DNA of 30,941 nt from Bacillota bacterium (GTDB taxonomy: Bacteria; Bacillota; Clostridia; Clostridiales; Clostridiaceae), in contig JAEWQX010000018.1 of the NCBI GenBank assembly GCA_023399035.1, positions 1 through 30,941 of the forward strand. Reading direction: 5' to 3'. This document shows, in pieces, positions 7,580 to 15,511 of the stretch. A model generated the notes under the pieces. The model did no database searches. It was not told where the DNA came from and saw only the letters and a list, made by a program, of their open reading frames with translations. The position numbers and the translations under genes were made by a program. Position 1 is the stretch's first letter. Every line of letters starts with the position of its first letter.

Positions 7580-8245
7580 ATGCAGTTTTTAGAATTACTA
7601 AAAGATTGTTTGCCTAGTTTAAGCAGTGGATTACTGGTTACTATAAAAATCTCAATAATTTCAATCATAATAGCTGTTATATTGGGAATTATTTTTGGGA
7701 TATTTAGCATAAGTAAAAATAAAATATTAAAAACATTATCCATTATATATTTGTATATAATCAGAGGTACACCTTTAATGGTTCAAGCATTGATTATTTA
7801 TTTTGGTATTGCACCATTAATTGTACAAAAATCTAATCCGATGTACTGTGCTATAATAGCTCTTGCTTTAAATGCAGGTGCATATATGTCTGAAATATTC
7901 AGAGCTGGTATTCAGGCTGTTGATGTTGGACAAATGGAAGCATCAAGAAGTTTAGGACTTGGATATTTTAAAACAATGCAAAAAATAATATTACCACAGG
8001 CAATAAAAGTGATGATACCATCAATAATTAATCAATTTATAGTTACAATAAAGGATACGTCTATATTAACAGTAATAACTATAAGAGAATTAACATCAAG
8101 TGGACAGATCATAGTTGCTAGAAATTTTAAGCCGCTAGAGACTTATGCAATAGTTGGAATGATGTATTTTATATTGATAACTGCTTTAAGTATATTGTCA
8201 AAGTATATAGAAAGGAGATTGAATCATGGTCATAAAGGCAAATAA
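7580..8245 (+). CDS. Amino acid ABC transporter permease (HisM/GlnP type)
   Basis: 221-aa inner membrane permease. Several hydrophobic helices (about 20-45, 55-80, 90-110, 185-210) and the cytoplasmic EAA loop EASRSLGLG...LPQA (~ residues 127-148) that docks to the ATPase. The N-terminal SLSSGLLVTIKISIISIII start is typical of the polar amino acid permease family. RBS TAGGAG 9 bases before ATG. Its last 20 bases overlap the next gene, so the two are translated together. As only one permease is present, the transporter should be a homodimer. Confidence 0.94.
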   Translation: MQFLELLKDCLPSLSSGLLVTIKISIISIIIAVILGIIFGIFSISKNKILKTLSIIYLYIIRGTPLMVQALIIYFGIAPLIVQKSNPMYCAIIALALNAGAYMSEIFRAGIQAVDVGQMEASRSLGLGYFKTMQKIILPQAIKVMIPSIINQFIVTIKDTSILTVITIRELTSSGQIIVARNFKPLETYAIVGMMYFILITALSILSKYIERRLNHGHKGK

Positions 8246-8957
8246 CGTAAAAAAGAGCTATGGAAAATTAGAAGTGCTTAAAGATATTTCATTACAAGTT
8301 AAAGAAGGAGAAGTAGTTTGTATTATAGGACCTTCAGGATCAGGTAAAAGCACTTTTTTAAGATGTTTAAACAGACTTGAAGAGATTCAGGGTGGAAGCA
8401 TTAATATTTTAGGTGAAGAATTAGTTAATAATAAAAATATAGATAAATTAAGGCAAAACATAGGAATGGTATTTCAACATTTTAATTTATTTCCTCATCA
8501 AAGTGTAATTAAAAATATGATGATTGCACCAGTTGAACTAAAGAGATTAACTAAAGTTGAAGCTGAGAAGAAAGCACTTGAATTATTAGATAAAGTGGGA
8601 TTAAAAGACAAAAAGGATGTTTATCCAGATACTTTATCAGGAGGTCAAAAACAAAGAGTAGCAATTGCTAGAGCACTTGAAATGAATCCTAAGATAATGT
8701 TATTTGATGAACCCACATCAGCACTTGATCTAGAAATGGTTGGAGAGGTATTGAAAGTTATGAAGGACTTAGCAAGCGAAGGTATGACTATGGTCATTGT
8801 TACACATGAAATGAATTTTGCTAGAGAAGTTGCTGATAGGGTCATATTTATGGATAAAGGATATATATTAGAACAAGGAAGCTCAGAAGAAATATTTACC
8901 AATCCCAAAAGTGATAGATGTAAAGAATTTTTAGACAAAGTAATTAATAATAAATAG
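8226..8957 (+). CDS. Amino acid ABC transporter ATP-binding protein (GlnQ type)
   Basis: 243-aa ATPase. Walker A GPSGSGKST (35-43), Q-loop in MVFQHFNLFPHQ, signature LSGGQKQRVAIARAL, Walker B IMLFDEPTSALD, H-loop VTHEM. Strongest resemblance is to the GlnQ/HisP/ArtP polar amino acid group (NLFPHQSVIKNMMIAPV). Starts inside the permease gene with AAAGGAG in front. The actual substrate (Gln, Asn/Asp, Arg or cystine) cannot be told from the sequence; the neighbour ansA makes Asn/Asp a reasonable guess. Confidence 0.95.
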   Translation: MVIKANNVKKSYGKLEVLKDISLQVKEGEVVCIIGPSGSGKSTFLRCLNRLEEIQGGSINILGEELVNNKNIDKLRQNIGMVFQHFNLFPHQSVIKNMMIAPVELKRLTKVEAEKKALELLDKVGLKDKKDVYPDTLSGGQKQRVAIARALEMNPKIMLFDEPTSALDLEMVGEVLKVMKDLASEGMTMVIVTHEMNFAREVADRVIFMDKGYILEQGSSEEIFTNPKSDRCKEFLDKVINNK

Positions 8958-8958
8958 A

Positions 8959-9005
8959 TTTTTAACTATTATTAAAAATGGAATATTTAATAATAGTTAA
9001 AAATA
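8959..9005. terminator. Inverted repeat behind the transporter operon
   Basis: Stem TTTTTAACTATTATTAAA / TTTAATAATAGTTAAAAA around a short loop; no clean T tract follows on the plus strand, so it is a probable but atypical operon end. Confidence 0.5.
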
Positions 9006-9144
9006 TTGGATATTACTTTATTTTTATTATAAAAGTCACTATGAATAATAATATAAGTTTATATATGAAAAACTAAGCATTTTTTATAAAAAATTTAAAA
9101 ATTATAGCCTTGAATTTAGATATTTTATATGTTATCATTAACAA

Positions 9145-9189
9145 GTATCAAAACAGTGTAATTTCTTTAATTACATTAATAAATGATAC
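9145..9189. other. Nested hairpin upstream of the SRP RNA promoter
   Basis: GTATCA (9145-9150) pairs with TGATAC (9184-9189), and inside it GTGTAATT (9156-9163) pairs with AATTACAT (9169-9176) around TCTTT. No gene overlaps it. May be part of an unrecognised small RNA or a DNA-binding site. Confidence 0.4.
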
Positions 9190-9223
9190 GTAATTTGCAT
9201 AAAGTATATAAAGAATAATTTAC

Positions 9224-9229
9224 TATACT
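9224..9229 (+). promoter_or_regulatory. -10 box for the tRNA-like/SRP RNA transcript
   Basis: TATACT just before the tRNA-like element, predicted start about 9236. No good -35 at normal distance (TTGCAT at 9195-9200 is too far away), so confidence is limited. Confidence 0.45.
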
Positions 9230-9235
9230 GTAGCA

Positions 9236-9337
9236 GAGATTCAATGAGTAACATGGTCTGACGTCCACAGGGGACGAGACTTTTTCTTAAAGGATTAAGA
9301 AAATAGTTTGGAGGTTCAATCCCTCTTCATTCCACCA
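9236..9337 (+). ncRNA. tRNA-like element directly upstream of the SRP RNA
   Basis: The 3' half looks like a tRNA: T arm GGAGG-TTCAATC-CCTCT (9310-9326), acceptor strand TCATTCC, discriminator A and CCA (9335-9337). The 5' half does not: the best acceptor partner (9241-9247, TCAATGA) has mismatches at the first two pairs, there is no normal D arm, and the hairpin in the anticodon place (CGTCC/GGACG, 9262-9276, loop ACAGG) lacks U33. A 9-bp arm TTTTCTTAA/TTAAGAAAA sits where a long variable arm would be. It is either a decayed class II tRNA or a tRNA mimic that lets RNase P/Z cut the 5' end of the SRP RNA, which begins 3 bases later. Confidence 0.5.
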
Positions 9338-9610
9338 TTGCCACGCTAGATGGGGAGTTAGCGGTGCCCTGTAACCTGCAATCCGCTATAGCAGGATTGA
9401 ATTCCTTGCTTAGGTATCAGTAATTTGTAGTCTGACTTTTGTAAGTGGTGTTGATGACTGGGTCCCACGCAATGGAAGCCCATGAACCTCGTCAGGTCTG
9501 GAAGGAAGCAGCGATAAGTGGTCACTTTCGTGTGCCGTGGATCAATCTGGTCTGAGCTAACTGCAGAAGTAACGTACAGAGAGCTGATAACAACGCAAGG
9601 TGCGTGGTTT
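9338..9610 (+). ncRNA. ffs: Signal recognition particle RNA, large bacterial type
   Basis: RNA scaffold of the signal recognition particle; binds Ffh and targets membrane proteins. The 5' end CCACGC (9341-9346) pairs with the 3' end GCGTGG (9602-9607), closing a ~270-nt rod, the length of the Bacillus/Clostridium form with an Alu domain. Seen: Alu-domain sequence GGGGAGTTAGCGGTGCCCTGTAACC, and the apical helix 8 with GTCAGGTCTGGAAGGAAGCAGC (positions ~9493-9514), the Ffh-binding tetraloop/internal loop region. In many Firmicutes it sits beside dnaX; here dnaX is 3.5 kb away with four genes between. Confidence 0.95.
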
Positions 9611-9713
9611 ATTAATTGGATTCTTCATATTAATTATGAAGAAGTTTTGACTGAATTAAATAGGTTATTCTTCAATAGGATTAACAATATAGGACAACAA
9701 ATCAATAGGATAA

Positions 9714-9763
9714 GAAAATGAGGGAACTTCATGTAAATGAAGTGCCCTCATTTTCTTTTATTT
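9714..9763 (+). terminator. Terminator of the SRP RNA transcript
   Basis: Strong stem GAAAATGAGGG / CCCTCATTTTC with an inner stem CTTCAT/ATGAAG, then TTTTATTT. It lies ~105 bases behind the mature SRP RNA 3' end, so the precursor has a 3' trailer that must be trimmed. Confidence 0.85.
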
Positions 9764-9850
9764 ATATTCAATGTCAGACTATGCAGCAGAGTACATTTTA
9801 TATTATATAATTATCTTCAGTTGAATATTAAGTATATGAAATAAGCAATT

Positions 9851-10738
9851 TTATTTTACAACGTTTTTAATACATCCTATTCCTTCAATTTCACATTCAA
9901 CGACATCTCCAGATTTTAAGAATTTTGGAGGCTCGAATCCCATACCTACACCTGCTGGAGTACCCATTGCTATTATTGTCCCAGCTTTTAATGTCATTCC
10001 CTGAGATAGCTCTGAAATTGCATCTGCTATAGTTGTAATCATAAGATCAGTAACACTGTTTTGTCTTAACTCTCCATTGACTCTTGAGCATATTTTTAAA
10101 ACAGGAGGCTGTGAAAATTCATCTTTTGTAACAATCCATGGTCCCATTGGCGTAAAACCATCAAGGCTTTTTCCGAAATACCATTGTTTATGCCTTGTTT
10201 GAAGGTTTCTTGCACTTACATCATTCATGATTGTATATCCAAATACGTAGTTATAGGCATCTTCAACTGACACATTTTTAGCATCTCTCCCTATAATAAC
10301 AGCCAGTTCACATTCATAATCAAGACTGTCCACCAATCCTTCATATAGAGGTATGATATCACCATCGGTTGTTGCTCTATTAACCCTTTTTGAAAAATAT
10401 ACTGGATATTTTCTATCTCTTTCAAAATCTTCTTTTTTATATCTTGCAGATTCTTCTGCATGAGCCATATAATTTATTCCAAGGCATATTATGTCCTGAG
10501 CTGGTTCTGGAATTGGAGCTGCTTTTTTTACATCCTCAATAGAAATAAGATCATTGCTGCTAAATCCAGCTGAAATTCTATCTTTTAATTTTTTAATTTC
10601 CTCATCAGTAATATTGCTTATTAATTCATGCATAGATTTGTAGCTTATATCTGATTTATTCAATGGATATATTTTATTACTGCCTGCTAAGATGCCTACA
10701 GTTTCATTGTTATCATGTTCAAAAGTTAATAATTTCAT
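9851..10738 (-). CDS. Fumarylacetoacetate hydrolase family protein
   Basis: A 295-aa enzyme of the FAA hydrolase (FAH) superfamily, metal-dependent hydrolases, decarboxylases or isomerases acting on beta-keto acids in aromatic or sugar acid breakdown. Seen: DIICLGINYMAHAEE, then the metal site SLDYECELAVIIG and GYTIMNDVSARNLQ, and GKSLDGFTPMGPWIV, all hallmarks. The start is placed at the ATG at 10738, preceded by GGGGAG; the frame is open 22 codons further left but without an RBS. Substrate unknown; the catechol-pathway label often attached to such genes is not supported by its neighbours (folA, thyA). Some relatives act as oxaloacetate tautomerase or acylpyruvate hydrolase, which would suit a fermenter better. 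Confidence 0.9.
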   Translation of the reverse strand: MKLLTFEHDNNETVGILAGSNKIYPLNKSDISYKSMHELISNITDEEIKKLKDRISAGFSSNDLISIEDVKKAAPIPEPAQDIICLGINYMAHAEESARYKKEDFERDRKYPVYFSKRVNRATTDGDIIPLYEGLVDSLDYECELAVIIGRDAKNVSVEDAYNYVFGYTIMNDVSARNLQTRHKQWYFGKSLDGFTPMGPWIVTKDEFSQPPVLKICSRVNGELRQNSVTDLMITTIADAISELSQGMTLKAGTIIAMGTPAGVGMGFEPPKFLKSGDVVECEIEGIGCIKNVVK

Positions 10739-10795
10739 TTTAATCTCCCCAATTTTAAATTTAATATTATTTATAATGCATAGTAATATAATGGT

Positions 10796-10837
10796 AATAC
10801 TCATATCTGAATATGTCTATATTCAGATATGAGTATT
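10796..10837. repeat. Perfect 19-bp inverted repeat between FAA gene and folA
   Basis: AATACTCATATCTGAATAT, loop GTCT, then its exact reverse complement. On the minus strand it directly follows folA and precedes the FAA gene; no T tract follows, so it may be a terminator, a transcript-stabilising hairpin or an operator. Confidence 0.7.
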
Positions 10838-10842
10838 GCTAA

Positions 10843-11334
10843 TTATTTTCTTATTAAATTAACAAATGAATATGTAAGTCCGCTTTTCTCATCAGTAATC
10901 TTATCACTTGAGTATTCAACTTCATATTTAGAATAATCTATTTCAGGGAAATATGTATCACCTTCAAAAGATTGGTGAACTTTAGTTAAATATAGTTTTT
11001 TACAGTGGGGAAGAAGCTGTTTATAAATTTCAGCACCACCTATGATGAAAATTTCCTCATCAGAATTTTCATGAGTTTTGATAAACGAATCTAAATCATT
11101 AATTATAGAAACCTGATCAGAATCAACAGTATATTTATCATCACGTGTTATGATTATGTGTTTTCTATTTGGAAGTACCCCAGGAAGTGATTCGAAGGTT
11201 TTTCTCCCCATAAGCATTTTGCTACCAGAAGTTATAGATTTAAATCTCTTTAAGTCTTCTGAAATATGCCATATTAATTTATTATCTTTTCCAATAACAT
11301 TATTTTCAGCAATAGCTACTATTAGTGATAGCAT
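10843..11334 (-). CDS. folA: Dihydrofolate reductase
   Basis: Reduces dihydrofolate to tetrahydrofolate with NADPH, recycling the cofactor oxidised by thymidylate synthase, whose gene lies just upstream. 163 aa, the normal chromosomal length. Seen: SLIVAIAENNVIGKDNKL, the substrate region WHISEDLKRFK with the catalytic acid D27, NADPH motifs LMGRKTFESLP and IIGGAEIYKQLLP, and TKVHQSFEGDTYFP. The usual LPW of the active site reads LIW here. RBS AGGAGGGC before the ATG. Also called dfrA. Confidence 0.95.
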   Translation of the reverse strand: MLSLIVAIAENNVIGKDNKLIWHISEDLKRFKSITSGSKMLMGRKTFESLPGVLPNRKHIIITRDDKYTVDSDQVSIINDLDSFIKTHENSDEEIFIIGGAEIYKQLLPHCKKLYLTKVHQSFEGDTYFPEIDYSKYEVEYSSDKITDEKSGLTYSFVNLIRK

Positions 11335-11453
11335 ATATAGCCCTCCTTTATGCAGTGTTTTAAATTATTTTAACATAACTGTATATGAAAAATCTTTAAT
11401 TTGCGTAATATAGTTTTAAATAAAGATCATTAATAATTGAAAGTATTAATGAT

Positions 11454-11484
11454 AAATCCACAACCCTGTTTAAGTTGTGGATTT
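11454..11484 (-). terminator. Hairpin between thyA and folA
   Basis: AAATCCACAAC / GTTGTGGATTT with a 9-base loop. Followed on the minus strand by TATCATT, weak as a terminator; on the plus strand by TTTTAAAAAA. Probably separates thyA from folA. Confidence 0.5.
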
Positions 11485-11556
11485 TAAAAAATTAGTGAGT
11501 TTAATTTTTTATTTATTTGGTATATATGTATTAATTAAAGTATTAAAGCAATACTC

Positions 11557-12399
11557 TTATATTCCTAATTCAAATTTTAGCTGTGGCTTAACAGGTTCAT
11601 AATCTATCATTTCAAAATCATCTATTGTGAAATCATAGAAATTTGTTTTACCTTCTTTAAGTACTAATTTTGGCTGTTTATCACTAGGTGTTCTAGAAAT
11701 CAGCTCTCTAGCTTGATCTATGTGTCTATCATATATATGTAAATTATCTACAACATGCATGAATACTCCAGGCTTTAATCCAACATGTCTTGCTACCATC
11801 ATCATTAACCCAACATATTGAATCTTGTTTATATGACCGGCAGTACAATAATCTGAGCTTCTCTGATGAAGAGTAACATCAAGGTATTCCCCTCTGACTG
11901 ACCATACAGTAAGAAAGGCACATGGATATAATCCTTCAGTTTCTTCAAAATCTGCATATTGATATAAATCTATAATATGTCTTCTAGTGTAAGGTTCATT
12001 TTTTAATCCATTTAGAAGCTTATTCATAAGATCATATCTTTTAACAGTAGCACCGTATCTCTGTCCGATAGTTCCTGAATTATTAACTTCCCAATCACCC
12101 CACCAGTTAATTCCTAGTGATTCTAATACTGAAAGTTCGTTTGAAGTTTTTTGATATATCCATAACATCTCTTTTATTCCTGATTTCCATGCAATAGGTC
12201 TAAGAGTTGTAATAGGAAACTCATTTTTGCTGATATCATATTTTTCTACGACTTGATTTATGTATATTGTATGTGCAGGAGTACCATCTTTATATTTTGG
12301 TCTAATTTTATGCCCTTCTGTACTCGTTCCGTTTTTAAGAATATCGCTTAAGGTATCTTTAAACAGTTTATCTGTTTTTGATATAAAGTTTGTTGACAT
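11557..12399 (-). CDS. thyA: Thymidylate synthase (ThyA family, divergent type)
   Basis: Methylates dUMP to dTMP using methylene-tetrahydrofolate. 280 aa. Key residues are present: nucleophile C160 in LYPCAF, QRSSD for phosphate and base binding, the Asn in GHINKIQY, and HIYDRH; E and W in KEMLWIY and INWWGDW. It is unusual in having YCTAGHIN where most ThyA have a LGLPFN segment, and A instead of H after the catalytic cysteine, as in the Bacillus ThyA subgroup. The end KTNFYDFTIDDF is also of that subgroup. Works with folA downstream (both minus strand, 220 bases apart). Confidence 0.93.
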   Translation of the reverse strand: MSTNFISKTDKLFKDTLSDILKNGTSTEGHKIRPKYKDGTPAHTIYINQVVEKYDISKNEFPITTLRPIAWKSGIKEMLWIYQKTSNELSVLESLGINWWGDWEVNNSGTIGQRYGATVKRYDLMNKLLNGLKNEPYTRRHIIDLYQYADFEETEGLYPCAFLTVWSVRGEYLDVTLHQRSSDYCTAGHINKIQYVGLMMMVARHVGLKPGVFMHVVDNLHIYDRHIDQARELISRTPSDKQPKLVLKEGKTNFYDFTIDDFEMIDYEPVKPQLKFELGI

Positions 12400-12530
12400 A
12401 GGTTCACCTCTAAACTGTATTTTAATAATATTATATCACAGTTGCTTATTCTATATAAATGAAAGGAAAGATAGTGATTTAAGATGTATTAATAGAAATT
12501 TTATTTAGTTTAATATCTTAAAATTAGAAT

Positions 12531-12938
12531 TTAATTTATTAAACTATCCCTGAATTCAATTTCTGTACCTTCTGGTGCCTTGACCTTGAATAAAAATCCA
12601 TCTTTAACCTTATAGATTTCTTCACCATTTTTTACTTTGAATTTTGAATATCCACATTTCTTTATTTTTTTATATTCTGAATGAATATCAGCAACAAAAA
12701 AGCATAAATGAACGATTCCTTCACTAAGAGTGCTATATTTGCTCAGTGGAATATTATTTTTAGGTGTCTGCAATTCAATCATGAAATCTCCGCATTTAAG
12801 CCATGTATTATAATCACGATTATGAAAATTTTTAGTTTCTTGTACAATTTCAAAACCGAGTATTCTAGTATAAAAATCTAATGATTCCTCGTAACTATTA
12901 GTTTGTATGCACACATGGTGAATAATTTTTTTTGACAT
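12531..12938 (-). CDS. VOC (glyoxalase/bleomycin resistance) superfamily protein
   Basis: 135 aa, one vicinal-oxygen-chelate domain made of two beta-alpha-beta-beta-beta units: HVCIQTNSYEESLDFYTRILGFEI and, after GIVHLCFFVADIHSEYKKIKK, the end APEGTEIEFRD. The metal-ligand positions His (HHVCIQT), Glu (IELQ), His (VHLCFF) and Glu (TEIEF) are present, as in lactoylglutathione lyases, so methylglyoxal detoxification is possible, but the family is broad. Separate small gene upstream of thyA with 130 bases between. Confidence 0.85.
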   Translation of the reverse strand: MSKKIIHHVCIQTNSYEESLDFYTRILGFEIVQETKNFHNRDYNTWLKCGDFMIELQTPKNNIPLSKYSTLSEGIVHLCFFVADIHSEYKKIKKCGYSKFKVKNGEEIYKVKDGFLFKVKAPEGTEIEFRDSLIN

Positions 12939-13062
12939 ATTGAATATTTCTCCCTTATATGTTGAATATTACTTTATATAAATGTAGTTTTTATTAGTAT
13001 AAGACAAAAACTATATTATAATCAAAAATAAATTAATAATCTATTATAAAAAATGAGATATT

Positions 13063-13090
13063 TTGAATTGAAGAAGCATTAGTGTATAAT
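13063..13090 (+). promoter_or_regulatory. Promoter of the dnaX block
   Basis: TTGAAT (13063-13068), 16-base spacer, TATAAT (13085-13090); start about 13097, leaving a ~32-base leader before the TTG start of dnaX. Confidence 0.65.
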
Positions 13091-13128
13091 AAGGGTATAT
13101 TTAAGATAAATAGCGAGGTGAGAGGCCT

Positions 13129-14790
13129 TTGGGTTATACAGCATTATATAGGGAATGGAGACCAAGGACTTTTGATGATGTAGTTGGTCAGGAACATATT
13201 ACAACAACATTAAAAAATGAGATTATAAATGATAGAATAGCACATGCATATCTTTTCTGTGGAACAAGAGGTACAGGAAAGACATCTACTGCAAAAGTCA
13301 TGGCAAAGGCTTTAAACTGTCTTAATTTGCAAGATGGGGAGCCATGCAATGAATGCGAAATGTGTAAAAAGATTAATGAAGGATTAGCCATAGATGTTAC
13401 AGAACTTGATGCAGCATCTAATAATGGTATTGATAAGATAAGAGATATTATTGATGATACAAAATATCCACCACAGGAAGCAAAATATAAAGTATATATT
13501 ATGGACGAAGTTCATATGTTGTCAGTTGGGGCAGTTAATGCGTTTTTAAAAACATTAGAAGAACCGCCTAAGAATGTTATATTTATATTGGCAACAACAG
13601 ACCCTCAGAAGCTTCCTATAACAATTTTATCTAGATGTCAGAGATTTGACTTTAAGAGAATAAACCATAAGGAAATATCAGCAAGATTAAGAAGAATTAC
13701 AGATGCTCAAAGCATTCAATGTGAAGAAAAGAGTTTAGATCTTATTGCAAGAGTATGTGATGGTGCCATGAGAGATGCATTAAGTATCCTGGATCAGGCA
13801 ATTGCAATGGGTGAAAATGAAATAAATTATGAAGATCTTGTAAGTATACTTGGATTAGTCACTAATGAATATTTATTTGATATTACTAATTCTATAATAG
13901 AAAGAAATATTGAAAAATCTATGGTTATAGTAGATAAACTAGTGTATTCAGGCAAGGATATGCAGTTGTTTATAAAGGATCTTATTGCTCACTTTAGAAA
14001 TCTTCTTATGATTAAGGTCACTACAAATCCAGAAGAAGTATTAGACATGTCTCTTGAAAATATTGCATTAGTAAGGGAACAGGGACGTAAAATAAGAGTA
14101 GAAGAAATAATGAGGGATATACGAATTCTTCAGGAGGCAGAAGCAAATGCCAAGATGAGCAAGCAAAGCAGATTGTATTTAGAGCTTTCAATAATAAAAA
14201 TGTGCAAGATCGAATATGATACTTCTAATGAAGTTATTCTATCAAGAATAAACAGATTAGAAGAGAATTTAAAAAGTGGAAAAGTTCAGATAGTTCAAAG
14301 TTCAGGCAGTGATTCTGCATCAGCACGTAAAGTTTCTGATGCAAGCACTTCAATACATCAATCAGTACATGCGTCAGCTGGCAATATGAATAAGAAAGTA
14401 TCAAAATCGGGAGAGCAGCAGGTTAATGAAGACTTTAACAAGGATTCAAAATTAACCATTGATGATGTTGCAAGAGCATGGGCTGAAATACTTGAAATGT
14501 TTAAGGCCATGAGAGCAAGAATTATTCATGCTTCATTAATTACAGGAAAGCCTTACAGTTTTAAGAATGGAGTACTTACAATAGGATTCAGCGAATTATA
14601 TTCACAAAGCAAGCCAAGGTTAGAAAATGCTCAGTATAGAGAAACTGTAAATGAAGTATTTTCTAAGGTACTTCGTGAAAAGATAATAGTAAATTATACT
14701 ATAATAAAAGAAAAAGAAGACATCATGGACAAAGAACAAATGCTTAAGGATAAAATAGACGGCATACCTTTTGAAGTTTATGATGAATAA
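13129..14790 (+). CDS. dnaX: DNA polymerase III gamma/tau subunit
   Basis: Clamp-loader ATPase of the replication machinery. 553 aa. Seen: GYTALYREWRPRTFDDVVGQEH start, Walker A GTRGTGKT (45-52), zinc site C64, C73, C76, C79, Walker B with DEVH (126-129), SRC sensor motif (168-170), lid and collar domains to ~370, then a serine-rich hinge (~395-440) and a tau-type C-terminal domain. The start is TTG at 13129 behind GAGGTGAGAG. No AAAAAAG slippery heptamer was found, so the gamma form is not made by E. coli-type frameshifting. First gene of the dnaX-ebfC-recR-yaaL-bofA order. Confidence 0.96.
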   Translation: MGYTALYREWRPRTFDDVVGQEHITTTLKNEIINDRIAHAYLFCGTRGTGKTSTAKVMAKALNCLNLQDGEPCNECEMCKKINEGLAIDVTELDAASNNGIDKIRDIIDDTKYPPQEAKYKVYIMDEVHMLSVGAVNAFLKTLEEPPKNVIFILATTDPQKLPITILSRCQRFDFKRINHKEISARLRRITDAQSIQCEEKSLDLIARVCDGAMRDALSILDQAIAMGENEINYEDLVSILGLVTNEYLFDITNSIIERNIEKSMVIVDKLVYSGKDMQLFIKDLIAHFRNLLMIKVTTNPEEVLDMSLENIALVREQGRKIRVEEIMRDIRILQEAEANAKMSKQSRLYLELSIIKMCKIEYDTSNEVILSRINRLEENLKSGKVQIVQSSGSDSASARKVSDASTSIHQSVHASAGNMNKKVSKSGEQQVNEDFNKDSKLTIDDVARAWAEILEMFKAMRARIIHASLITGKPYSFKNGVLTIGFSELYSQSKPRLENAQYRETVNEVFSKVLREKIIVNYTIIKEKEDIMDKEQMLKDKIDGIPFEVYDE

Positions 14791-14903
14791 TACGAATTCA
14801 GTTAAATTATGAATTATTGAGACTATAATTAGTGAAACTTGTTTATTATTTGAAGATGTTTTATAATTAAAAAATGATATTTAAAGAAGAGGAGGATTTT
14901 TTT

Positions 14904-15242
14904 ATGGCAAGAGGTGGATTCCCAGGAGGCTTCGGCGGCGGAAATATGAATAATCTTATGAAGCAGGCTCAAAAGCTTCAAAAGCAAATGGAAGATATGC
15001 AAAAAGAAATCGAAAGTAAAGAATTCGAAGCATCTGTAGGTGGCGGAGCTGTAGTAGTTAAAGTAACTGGTAAGAAAGAAGTTGCTGCTATAAACATAAA
15101 GCCAGAAGTTGTAGATCCAGATGATGTTGAAATGCTTGAAGATTTAGTATTAACTGCAGTTAATGAAGCAATGAAAAAAGCTGATGAAGAAACTTCAAGT
15201 AAAATGGGTAAATTAACTGGTGGAATGGGTGGATTATTCTAG
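14904..15242 (+). CDS. ebfC: YbaB/EbfC nucleoid-associated protein
   Basis: 112-aa DNA-binding protein of the YbaB/EbfC family, a tweezer-shaped dimer that coats DNA. Seen: glycine-rich start ARGGFPGGFGGGNMNNLMKQ, the long helix KQAQKLQKQMEDMQKEIE, then FEASVGGGAVVVKVTGKKE and the closing G-rich tail. Start ATG at 14904 has AGAGGAGG 9 bases upstream; the frame is open further left (to 14874) without RBS. Sits between dnaX and recR as in most bacteria. Confidence 0.95.
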   Translation: MARGGFPGGFGGGNMNNLMKQAQKLQKQMEDMQKEIESKEFEASVGGGAVVVKVTGKKEVAAINIKPEVVDPDDVEMLEDLVLTAVNEAMKKADEETSSKMGKLTGGMGGLF

Positions 15243-15265
15243 CAGATTATAATTATTGAGATATG

Positions 15266-15309
15266 GCATACAGGAATGTTGGATTATCCATCAGCTTGTA
15301 TGCTTTTTT
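15266..15309 (+). terminator. Terminator after ebfC
   Basis: GCATACAGG / TTGTATGC outer stem with inner TTGGAT/TCCATCA pairing and six T. It divides the block, so recR needs readthrough or its own promoter (TATAAT at 15432-15437). Confidence 0.8.
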
Positions 15310-15511
15310 CAATAAATATTGAAATTTGATTTTAAGTGAGTGATAATGGTAGAAACTTAGGAACCAACCTTTCAGATAAAGATAATTTAAAAATCATTAA
15401 AATAATGCTCATTTACAAAATTTAAATGAGGTATAATAAATAATTATATAATTGATTAAACTAAAAGTGACATCAAAGTAATGATGAGATTAGAAGGAGA
15501 CATTAGATATT

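Noticed and set aside
9236..9337. Functional tRNA-Leu(CAG)
   Set aside because: A 7-base loop reading would give anticodon CAG and a long variable arm, but position 33 is A, the D arm is absent and the acceptor is mismatched.
9518..9721. 67-codon ORF on the plus strand
   Set aside because: It lies mostly inside the SRP RNA and its trailer; no RBS and no protein-like composition.
13129..14790. Programmed frameshift in dnaX to make gamma
   Set aside because: No AAAAAAG-type slippery site followed by a stem was found.
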